From Steroidobacteraceae bacterium (GTDB taxonomy: Bacteria; Pseudomonadota; Gammaproteobacteria; Steroidobacterales; Steroidobacteraceae): a stretch of 6,716 nt of DNA. Every line of letters starts with the position of its first letter. Within the stretch, counting starts at the first letter, position 1. Positions 1-5,351 of this stretch are shown here, piece by piece. The DNA lies in NCBI GenBank assembly GCA_023253235.1, contig JALRHE010000263.1, forward strand, positions 1 through 6,716. The letters run 5' to 3'. Both the position numbers and the translations under genes were made by a program. Below the pieces are notes generated by a model, which saw nothing but the letters and a program-made list of their open reading frames with translations, was not told the DNA's origin and did no database searches.

Positions 1-368
1 CCCTCGATCGGTGGTAGCCACGATTGCGGCGTGACCTTGGCGATGCGCTGCAGGTTGTCCGCCAACTCCTGTTGCTTCGCCGCCAACTGTGCAGCCGGTG
101 CGTAGTGTTGTAGCGAGCAACCTCCACACACCCCAAAGTGCGCACACTTCGGCTCGACTCGATCAGCCGATGGCGTGACGACCTCGACCAACGCAGCTTC
201 ATCGTGCTGACGATGACGCCGCTGTCTTTGGAAGCGAATGGTTTCACCGGGTAGCACACCAGGCACGAACACCGTCTTGGTGCCGCGGACGACCCCTTCG
301 CCGTCGTGATTCAAGGCGGCGACAACGCCCTCTTCGATTGGGGCGGCTTCGATGCGAGAGCGACTCAT
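1..368 (-). CDS. rlmD: 23S rRNA (uracil-C5)-methyltransferase RlmD (RumA), N-terminal part
   Basis: RlmD makes m5U1939 in 23S rRNA from S-adenosylmethionine and contains a [4Fe-4S] cluster. 122 codons are visible from ATG 368 to the window edge, out of an expected 430-450. The N-terminal TRAM domain (about 9-66) includes ALNHDGEGVVRGTKTVFVPG and VLPGETIRF. The cluster motif KCAHFGVCGGCSLQHYAP follows with Cys75, Cys81 and Cys84, aligning with E. coli RumA PRCPHFGVCGGCQQQH (Cys81, 87, 90). The fourth cluster cysteine, the SAM-binding domain and the catalytic cysteine lie off the left edge. RlmD is preferred over the related TrmA and RlmC because of the TRAM domain plus HFGVCGGC match. No ribosome binding site precedes the ATG, so translation should depend on the ATGA overlap with the exonuclease gene. 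Confidence 0.93.
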   Translation of the reverse strand, partial: MSRSRIEAAPIEEGVVAALNHDGEGVVRGTKTVFVPGVLPGETIRFQRQRRHRQHDEAALVEVVTPSADRVEPKCAHFGVCGGCSLQHYAPAAQLAAKQQELADNLQRIAKVTPQSWLPPIE

Positions 369-1156
369 CGCGGCGTGGGCAGCGGTGATTCGGGCCACGC
401 GGCGAGGAACTCGGCGAAGTGTGGTTCAGCGGAGTTTGCCAGCAACTCGCGTACGCGAGTCTCCTCGTTCGCACATTCGATCTCATCGAGATGTCCGCGC
501 ATGCGCTGAAAGCGCAGGTAAACGAGCCATGTGTTGAGCACATCAGTCTCGCAATAGCGGCGGATCCCCTCGAGATTACCGGCTTCGTAAGCACCCCATA
601 CCTGATCGCCCGAGAACCCGAGCTTGCCGGGAAAGCCGAGCAAATACGCCATGTCCGAGAGGCTGGCCTTGGCGCGCGGCTGATAAGCCGAGAGCACGTC
701 CATCAGATCGGTATGGCGTTCGTGGAATCGACTGAGGTAGTTGTTCCACTTGAACGAGCTGTCCTCGGCACCGGTCTCCCAGTAGCGGCGCGCGACGACA
801 CCGTGCTTGAGCGCTCGATAGTGCAACACGGGCAAGTCAAAGCCGCTCCCATTCCACGACACCAGAGTCGGCGTATAGCGATCGATGCCCTCGAAGAACC
901 GCGCGACCAGCTCGCCTTCGCTCGATTCGAGATCACCTAAGCTCCAGACCTTCAGGGTGTCACCACGACGCAGGACACAGGAGATCGCCACGATGCGATG
1001 CTGCTCGTGTGGCAGAAACTCGCTGCCGCCATGCTGGCGCGCATGCGCGAACATGGCCTTGGCAACCTGACTGTCCGAGAGTCCGTCGAGGCCAAATACA
1101 CGCCGTCCCAACTCGAGATCGGGAACCGTTTCAATATCGAAAACCAGAATGCTCAT
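365..1156 (-). CDS. Predicted 3'-5' exonuclease of the PolB-exonuclease-like family (DEDDy)
   Basis: The 263-residue protein is a stand-alone DnaQ-fold exonuclease resembling the proofreading domain of family B DNA polymerases (PF10108/COG3298 type). All three exonuclease motifs are visible. Exo I is VFDIETVPD with Asp7 and Glu9. Exo II is SWNGSGFDLPVLHYRAL with Asn102 and Asp107. Exo III is YCETDVLNTW with Tyr201 and Asp205, the YxxxD spacing of DEDDy enzymes. HTDLMD (149-153) adds another conserved acidic patch. A two-metal 3'-5' exonuclease activity on single-stranded ends is therefore expected. To my knowledge the cellular role of this family is not established, and RNA as well as DNA substrates are conceivable. 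No polymerase domain or membrane segment is present. It starts 10 bases after pdxJ behind GAGGA, and its TGA overlaps the rlmD ATG as ATGA. No gene symbol is assigned because none is well established. Confidence 0.9.
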   Translation of the reverse strand: MSILVFDIETVPDLELGRRVFGLDGLSDSQVAKAMFAHARQHGGSEFLPHEQHRIVAISCVLRRGDTLKVWSLGDLESSEGELVARFFEGIDRYTPTLVSWNGSGFDLPVLHYRALKHGVVARRYWETGAEDSSFKWNNYLSRFHERHTDLMDVLSAYQPRAKASLSDMAYLLGFPGKLGFSGDQVWGAYEAGNLEGIRRYCETDVLNTWLVYLRFQRMRGHLDEIECANEETRVRELLANSAEPHFAEFLAAWPESPLPTPR

Positions 1157-1160
1157 GCTG

Positions 1161-1165
1161 TCCTC
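1161..1165 (-). promoter_or_regulatory. Shine-Dalgarno site of the exonuclease gene
   Basis: GAGGA on the minus strand lies in the 10-base gap after the pdxJ TAA, 4 bases before the ATG at 1156. The spacing is short but workable, and it supports that start codon. Confidence 0.6.
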
Positions 1166-1166
1166 G

Positions 1167-1895
1167 TTAGGTGCGAGCCGCCAACATCGCCGCTTTCATC
1201 TCGCGCACCGCAGCTGCAAAACCGATGAAGATCGCGCGACCCACGATGGCATGACCGATGTTGAGTTCGGTGATTTCGGCGATCGCCGCGACGGGAGCCA
1301 CGTTGTCGCAGTTGAGACCGTGGCCCGCATGCACTTCGAGACCGAGCGAGGCCGCTAGCTTCGCACTCGCGCGCAAACGCTCGAGCTCACGCGACTGCTC
1401 GGCACCGCTCACTTCGCAGTATCGACCCGTATGCAACTCGATCACGGGAATGCCGATACGCGCCGTTGCCTCGATCTGCACAGGATCCGGATCAATGAAG
1501 AGCGCTACTCGAATACCTGCGGCTGCAAGCAGAGCACCGCTCTCGCGTAGACGCTCAAGCTGACCCACGACCTCGAGCCCTCCCTCGGTCGTGATCTCGG
1601 CACGGCGCTCAGGCACAAGACAACAATCCGCCGGCTTGATGCGCTGCGCGATCGCCAGCATCTCATCGGTCAAGGCCATCTCGAGATTCATGCGTGTGCG
1701 TAACAAGGGGCGCAATCGCTCGACGTCGGCATCTTGTATGTGCCGACGATCCTCACGCAGGTGCAGCGTAATGTTGTCGGCACCCGCCTCCTCGGCGATC
1801 AGCGCCGCCTGTACGGGGTCGGGGTAATGGATACGTCTCGCCTGACGTACGGTCGCGACGTGATCGATGTTGACGCCGAGCTCGATAGGCTTCAT
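1167..1895 (-). CDS. pdxJ: Pyridoxine 5'-phosphate synthase
   Basis: PdxJ closes the ring of vitamin B6: it condenses 3-amino-2-oxopropyl phosphate with 1-deoxy-D-xylulose 5-phosphate to pyridoxine 5'-phosphate in the cytosol (DXP-dependent pathway). The product has 242 residues, the usual length for this TIM-barrel enzyme. It starts with the family hallmark MKPIELGVNIDHVATVRQAR. Conserved sites follow: LHLREDRRHI with His45, NLEMA with Glu72, VPE at 95-97, IELHTGRYC around 152-160, VHAGHGLN with His192, and ELNIGHAIVGRAIF near the end. His45, Glu72 and His192 correspond to known catalytic residues (His45, Glu72 and His193 in E. coli). The ATG follows the recO TGA after one base and has a strong ribosome binding site. 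In E. coli the next gene is acpS. Here a 10-base gap leads to an exonuclease gene instead. Confidence 0.97.
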   Translation of the reverse strand: MKPIELGVNIDHVATVRQARRIHYPDPVQAALIAEEAGADNITLHLREDRRHIQDADVERLRPLLRTRMNLEMALTDEMLAIAQRIKPADCCLVPERRAEITTEGGLEVVGQLERLRESGALLAAAGIRVALFIDPDPVQIEATARIGIPVIELHTGRYCEVSGAEQSRELERLRASAKLAASLGLEVHAGHGLNCDNVAPVAAIAEITELNIGHAIVGRAIFIGFAAAVREMKAAMLAART

Positions 1896-1896
1896 G

Positions 1897-2637
1897 TCAG
1901 TCCTCTTTTGATCGACGAGCGACGGCTCGAGCCACGGTTCGCGTTCGTAGTTCGCGACCGTCGAGTGCATGATCGAGTGCCATTCGCAGTATGCGCTTGG
2001 CAGGCTCCAATACCGTCTCGTCAGTGTAGTCGTCGGCAGCGATGGCGAGCAGAACTCGCCCCTCGAACACCTTACCGCCTGTCTCACCCGTGACTTGCAC
2101 GAAGCCGAGATCCGGATGGAAATGATAATACGCGCCCGATTGCAGTGCGCCTCCTTCACGCGCCACCTGCTCGAACTCGATGCCATAACCCAACAGCTCG
2201 AGCAGCTGCCGCTCGAAGCCGCGCAAACTCGCCTCGATGGAAGCGGCGGTTCGCAATTGCGTCAATGTCCGATCGTAAAGATCGAAGACGAGTGGCTGAG
2301 GATCGAGCCGTACCGTGAGCTTGAGCAGCAACTCATTGAGGTACCAAGCAGACATCATCGCCGCCGCCGGCAATTCAGGCAGCGTGTCCTCGGGCTCCCG
2401 CTCCGCTTGGGTGAGCTGGCCTGCATCACCACTGCCGCTCCAGGCCACCAGCAAACGGCGAAACGGCTGCAGCGTCGATGCATAACGGGATTTCCCACCG
2501 CGCACACCGCGAGCGAACAACGTCAGACGACCATGCTCGCGACTGAATACCTCGAGCATTCGGCTCGTGTCGCGCCACGGCTTATGGTGCAGCAGGTAGG
2601 CCGTGGTCAGATCGACGCGTCGACTGCCGCGCGCCAT
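1897..2637 (-). CDS. recO: DNA repair protein RecO
   Basis: RecO works with RecR (and RecF) to load RecA onto SSB-coated single-stranded DNA in gap repair, and can anneal complementary strands. The product has 246 residues, close to E. coli's 242. The N-terminal OB-fold region reads AYLLHHKPWRDTSRMLEVFS (13-32), then GRLTLFARGVRGGKS (36-50) and LQPFRRLLVAWSG (56-68). The helical part includes SAWYLNELLLKL (96-107) and LRGFERQLLELLGYGIEF (138-155). All match RecO family blocks. The protein has no cysteine, so it lacks the zinc site of some RecO proteins, as E. coli RecO does. The ATG lies 6 bases after the era stop with no clear ribosome binding site, so reinitiation after era is likely. The pdxJ ribosome binding site is embedded in its last codons. 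Confidence 0.96.
   Translation of the reverse strand: MARGSRRVDLTTAYLLHHKPWRDTSRMLEVFSREHGRLTLFARGVRGGKSRYASTLQPFRRLLVAWSGSGDAGQLTQAEREPEDTLPELPAAAMMSAWYLNELLLKLTVRLDPQPLVFDLYDRTLTQLRTAASIEASLRGFERQLLELLGYGIEFEQVAREGGALQSGAYYHFHPDLGFVQVTGETGGKVFEGRVLLAIAADDYTDETVLEPAKRILRMALDHALDGRELRTRTVARAVARRSKED
1901..1909 (-). promoter_or_regulatory. Shine-Dalgarno site of pdxJ inside the recO 3' end
   Basis: AAAAGAGGA on the minus strand ends 5 bases before the ATG at 1895. It fixes the PdxJ start against a longer open frame that begins at 2186 inside recO. It is the strongest ribosome binding site in the window. Confidence 0.8.
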
Positions 2638-2643
2638 CGGCTA

Positions 2644-3540
2644 TCACTCGAGACCGAGCGAACGCAGCGCCTGCGCGTTGTCGGCCCAGTTCTCCCGCAC
2701 CTTGACCCAGAGCTCGAGATGGCAACGCCCCCCAAGCAAGCCCACGATCTCACGACGGGCCGACGTGCCCACACGTTTGAGACGCGCGCCACCGGCACCA
2801 ATGACGATCGGCTTCTGCCCTTCTCGATCGACCCAAATCACGGCGTGAATGACCTGACGATCTTCTTCTTGCTCCATCTTCTCGATCTCGACGGCGATAC
2901 CGTACGGCACCTCTTGATTGAGCTCGAGCGTGAGCTTCTCGCGGATGATTTCCGTGATACGAAACTTGAGATCGCGATCGGTGCGATCGTCCTCGTCGAA
3001 AAGCTGTGGCGACTCCGGCAAATGCTTGGCGATGGTCGCGATCAACGCCTCGAGGTTATCCCCCTGCTTGGAAGAGACCGGGACAACATCGAGGAAGGTG
3101 TGTTGCGCCGTGAGTTCGGCCATGAACGGCAGCAAGCGGTCGCGCGGCTTGGCGAGATCAACCTTGCTGATCACCGCCACCGCCGGACGACCACTGTCTC
3201 GGATGCGCTGCATCACGGCTTCGTCTTCGTCAGTCCAACGCAAGGCTTCGACGACGAACACCACGAGATCGGCATCGGCCAAAGCAGAGGCCGCTGTTCG
3301 ATTCATCGCCTTGTTGAGTGCGCGCTTTCCGCCCACGTGCAAGCCGGGCGTGTCGACAAATGCGATCTGTAGATGGGGGCGATTGACCAGGCCCGTGATG
3401 CGATGTCGGGTCGTCTGCGGACGCGGCGTAACGATCGAGAGCTTCTCGCCGACGAGTGCATTGAGCAGTGTGGACTTGCCGACATTCGGTCGACCAACGA
3501 GCGCGGCGAAACCCGCCCGGAATGTTTCACCCTGGGTCAC
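2644..3540 (-). CDS. era: GTPase Era
   Basis: Era is an essential GTPase that binds the 3' end of 16S rRNA and assists 30S subunit maturation. From GTG 3540 the product has 298 residues (E. coli 301). Seen motifs are G1 GRPNVGKS at 16-23, the switch I block RPQTTRHRITG around 40-50, G3 DTPG at 63-66, G4 SKVD at 125-128, and G5 VSSK around 155-158. The C-terminal KH domain holds VIGAGGARLKRVG (247-258). Two features are unusual: G4 has Ser for the canonical Asn of NKxD, encoded by AGC, one base from AAC; and the GxxG loop reads GAGG with no basic residue. The frame is open 45 codons upstream of the GTG, but that stretch overlaps rnc, lacks Era-like sequence and is rejected. The ribosome binding site AAGGGGG and GTGA overlap indicate coupling to rnc. 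The gene ends with tandem stops TGA TAG, 6 bases before recO. Confidence 0.97.
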   Translation of the reverse strand: MTQGETFRAGFAALVGRPNVGKSTLLNALVGEKLSIVTPRPQTTRHRITGLVNRPHLQIAFVDTPGLHVGGKRALNKAMNRTAASALADADLVVFVVEALRWTDEDEAVMQRIRDSGRPAVAVISKVDLAKPRDRLLPFMAELTAQHTFLDVVPVSSKQGDNLEALIATIAKHLPESPQLFDEDDRTDRDLKFRITEIIREKLTLELNQEVPYGIAVEIEKMEQEEDRQVIHAVIWVDREGQKPIVIGAGGARLKRVGTSARREIVGLLGGRCHLELWVKVRENWADNAQALRSLGLE

Positions 3541-4250
3541 GATGCAGCCCCCTTGCGAGCACTCGCCCAACGGGCCTCGACTTGCGGAATCAGACTTTGA
3601 GCGGCTTCCTGTTCGGCTCGCCGTCGACTCGAGCCCACACCAGAAGTGGTCAATGAAAGATCGGTCAGCTCGCAACGCACGGTGAACTCCTGCGCATGCG
3701 GCTCACCCACGATGTTTTCAACGGAATAAATCGGCAAAGCGTAACCTCTGGCCTGCAGCAACTCCTGCAGTCGTGTTTTGGGATCCTTTAGACTCGCGGC
3801 ATCCGGTAAGTTTTCGAGTTCGGCACCACACAACTCGACCACGATGCGACGGGCCTCGTCGAGACCGGCATCGAGATAGATAGCGCCCACCAAGGCCTCG
3901 AAGGCGTCGGCGAGTATCGACTGACGACGAAATCCGCCGGTCTTCAGTTCGCCCGACCCCAGTTGCAACTCCTCACCGAGCGCCAAGCGCTGTGCGATTC
4001 GAGCAAGCGGTTCGGCACTAACGAGGCTCGCCCGAAAACGACTGAGATCACCCTCGGTGGCTTTCGGGAATCGTTGATACAGCAACTCGGCGATCAACAA
4101 GTTGACGACCGCATCGCCTAAGAATTCGAGCCGTTCATTATTGCGGCCTGAGGCACTACGATGCGTCAACGCGGCCGTGAACAACTCGAGATTTCGCGGC
4201 TCATAGCCGAGCGTCGACTTGAGCCAATGTAGCGGCCAATCGGGCTTCAC
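3537..4250 (-). CDS. rnc: Ribonuclease III
   Basis: RNase III cleaves double-stranded RNA, separating 16S and 23S precursors from the primary rRNA transcript and processing some mRNAs. From the GTG at 4250 the product has 237 residues (E. coli 226). The nuclease domain carries the signature NERLEFLGD at 38-46. The acidic residues Glu39, Glu42, Asp46, Glu66, Asp115 and Glu118 match E. coli E38, E41, D45, E65, D114 and E117 with a constant shift of one. Conserved blocks ALTHRSAS and GELKTGGFRRQSILAD are present. The double-stranded RNA-binding domain spans about 155-226 (KDPKTRLQELLQARG, then GVGSSRRRAEQEAAQSLI). The frame stays open 47 codons further upstream, but that part overlaps lepB and resembles no RNase III. 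The start is therefore the GTG 13 bases after the lepB stop. No good ribosome binding site precedes it (only a GGG-like stretch), so it probably depends on ribosomes finishing lepB. Its stop overlaps the era start. Confidence 0.97.
   Translation of the reverse strand: MKPDWPLHWLKSTLGYEPRNLELFTAALTHRSASGRNNERLEFLGDAVVNLLIAELLYQRFPKATEGDLSRFRASLVSAEPLARIAQRLALGEELQLGSGELKTGGFRRQSILADAFEALVGAIYLDAGLDEARRIVVELCGAELENLPDAASLKDPKTRLQELLQARGYALPIYSVENIVGEPHAQEFTVRCELTDLSLTTSGVGSSRRRAEQEAAQSLIPQVEARWASARKGAAS
3548..3554 (-). promoter_or_regulatory. Shine-Dalgarno site deciding the era GTG start
   Basis: AAGGGGG on the minus strand lies 7 bases upstream of the GTG at 3540, inside the 3' end of rnc. 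It favours GTG 3540, which overlaps the rnc stop as GTGA, over the longer open frame beginning at 3675. Confidence 0.7.
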
Positions 4251-4263
4251 GACCGACCCGATC

Positions 4264-5349
4264 TCATTCGATGCGCGTGCCGATGCGCGACCAGTCCGGC
4301 CCGCCGGATCGCTGCAGGTCCCAATTGAACCAAACCACGCTCGCGCGACCGACGAGGAGCGACTCGGCAACGAAACCCCAAACGCGCCCATCGGAGCTGT
4401 TGTCTCGGTTATCGCCCACCATCAGATAATGGCCTTCCGGCACCTGCATGATGCGATTACCCGAATCCGGGTTGATACCGGCCGTGGACTCGTTGCAGAT
4501 GTAGCCTTGCGGGATGCTGCGATTGCAGGACGGCAACGGCGGGACGGAAATCATGTCGGAGCTCAGACAATGCAGCACGCGATGGGTGTGCTCGCCGAGC
4601 TTCTCTTCGGCGATGCGCATGTTCAGATAGCAACCATCCTCGTAGCGACCCTGCTGCACGAGCGGCACAGGCTGACCGTTGATGATGAGCTGATCCTCGC
4701 GCACCTCTACGACATCGCCTGGCAGGCCGACGACACGTTTCACGTAATTCACGGTCGTATCGGTCGGGAAGCGGAACACGGCGACATCACCTCGCTGCGG
4801 TGCGCCTACTTCGATCACCTTCTCGTGGATGACCGGCAATCGCACGCCGTAGGCGTATTTATTGACCAAGATGAAATCGCCGTCGAGCAAGGTCGGCATC
4901 ATCGAGTCGGACGGTATGCGATACGGCTCGTACAGGAACGAGCGCAACACGAGCAGCACCGCCATGATCGGAAAGAAGCTGCGTGCGTAATCGACCGTAC
5001 CCGGTAACTCGATGCTCTCCGGGTCACGTCCGGCTGATTGCGCTGCTGAGATACGTCGCGGTCGCAGCAAGAAGTGATCGATCGCCCAAACCACACCCGA
5101 GACGATCGTGATGAGGATCAAAACCAGACTGAAATCGGCGCGCTGCGCGCTCATCAGTTGGTAGAAGCTCGCCAAAACCAGCGCCGGTAGCACCGCGTAC
5201 AAAACGCGCATCAGCACCGGATCTTTCGCCGGCACTCCCGCCGGCGACCGCAACTGTCGCCCAGGCCGCAGAAACCAGTCGTCGACCACGCAGATGAGCG
5301 CAACCGGCAGCGTGAACAACGACAACAGCGAGGCGATCAGATCCAACAT
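4264..5349 (-). CDS. lepB: Signal peptidase I (leader peptidase) with extended membrane anchor
   Basis: LepB is the membrane-bound serine protease that removes signal peptides from exported proteins on the periplasmic face of the inner membrane. The protein has 361 residues, against 324 in E. coli. The nucleophile region is RIPSDSMMPTLLDGDFI, with catalytic Ser149 and probable oxyanion Ser147. The general-base region is NYVKRVVGLPGD with Lys204. The last conserved box is GDNRDNSSDGRVWGFV (312-327). There are four hydrophobic segments (about 3-22, 47-66, 73-93, 125-140) where E. coli has two. Segments 1-2 and 3-4 look like repeats of one unit, since DDWFLRPGR and IDHFLLRPRR occupy equivalent places. 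Positive charges put both long loops in the cytoplasm, which keeps the catalytic domain periplasmic. Cysteines 240, 261, 275 and 285 lie before the last box, three of them in a longer-than-usual stretch. The ATG at 5349 is chosen for its ribosome binding site and 2-base distance to lepA. An internal ATG at 5154 would give a normal two-anchor protein but has no visible ribosome binding site. Confidence 0.97.
   Translation of the reverse strand: MLDLIASLLSLFTLPVALICVVDDWFLRPGRQLRSPAGVPAKDPVLMRVLYAVLPALVLASFYQLMSAQRADFSLVLILITIVSGVVWAIDHFLLRPRRISAAQSAGRDPESIELPGTVDYARSFFPIMAVLLVLRSFLYEPYRIPSDSMMPTLLDGDFILVNKYAYGVRLPVIHEKVIEVGAPQRGDVAVFRFPTDTTVNYVKRVVGLPGDVVEVREDQLIINGQPVPLVQQGRYEDGCYLNMRIAEEKLGEHTHRVLHCLSSDMISVPPLPSCNRSIPQGYICNESTAGINPDSGNRIMQVPEGHYLMVGDNRDNSSDGRVWGFVAESLLVGRASVVWFNWDLQRSGGPDWSRIGTRIE
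5226..5247 (-). repeat. Perfect 8-bp inverted repeat inside lepB
   Basis: TCGCCGGC, six loop bases, then GCCGGCGA form a perfect 8-bp stem about 100 bases into lepB. The codons encode the cytoplasmic loop SPAGVPAKD. No U-tract follows, so it is not an intrinsic terminator. It may only reflect the CCG GCG codon pairs, and a regulatory role is unsupported. Confidence 0.35.
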
Positions 5350-5351
5350 GC

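Noticed and set aside
1896..2186. 97-residue N-terminal extension of PdxJ
   Set aside because: It overlaps recO completely. PdxJ homology begins exactly at ATG 1895, which has a strong ribosome binding site.
1969..3372. 467-codon open frame on the plus strand, antisense to recO and era
   Set aside because: It crosses two well-identified genes on the other strand, has no recognisable domain and no good ribosome binding site, and is explained by the GC-rich codon pattern of the real genes.
3541..3675. 45-residue N-terminal extension of Era
   Set aside because: It overlaps rnc and does not resemble Era. The GTG at 3540 has its own ribosome binding site and gives the usual length.
2918..3685. 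255-codon plus-strand open frame antisense to era and rnc
   Set aside because: Ser/Arg-rich shadow translation over the Era GTPase and RNase III C-terminus, with no motif of its own.
3754..3770. CTGCAG pair flanking six bases in rnc, a possible hairpin
   Set aside because: It follows from the repeated residues Leu-Gln in LQELLQ and is only 6 bp. No regulatory context.
4251..4391. 47-residue N-terminal extension of RNase III
   Set aside because: It overlaps lepB and is not RNase III-like. GTG 4250 gives the expected length and residue register.
4219..5007. 262-codon plus-strand open frame antisense to lepB
   Set aside because: It lies over conserved LepB catalytic boxes, and its His/Asp-rich translation is typical of antisense frames. 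No independent support.
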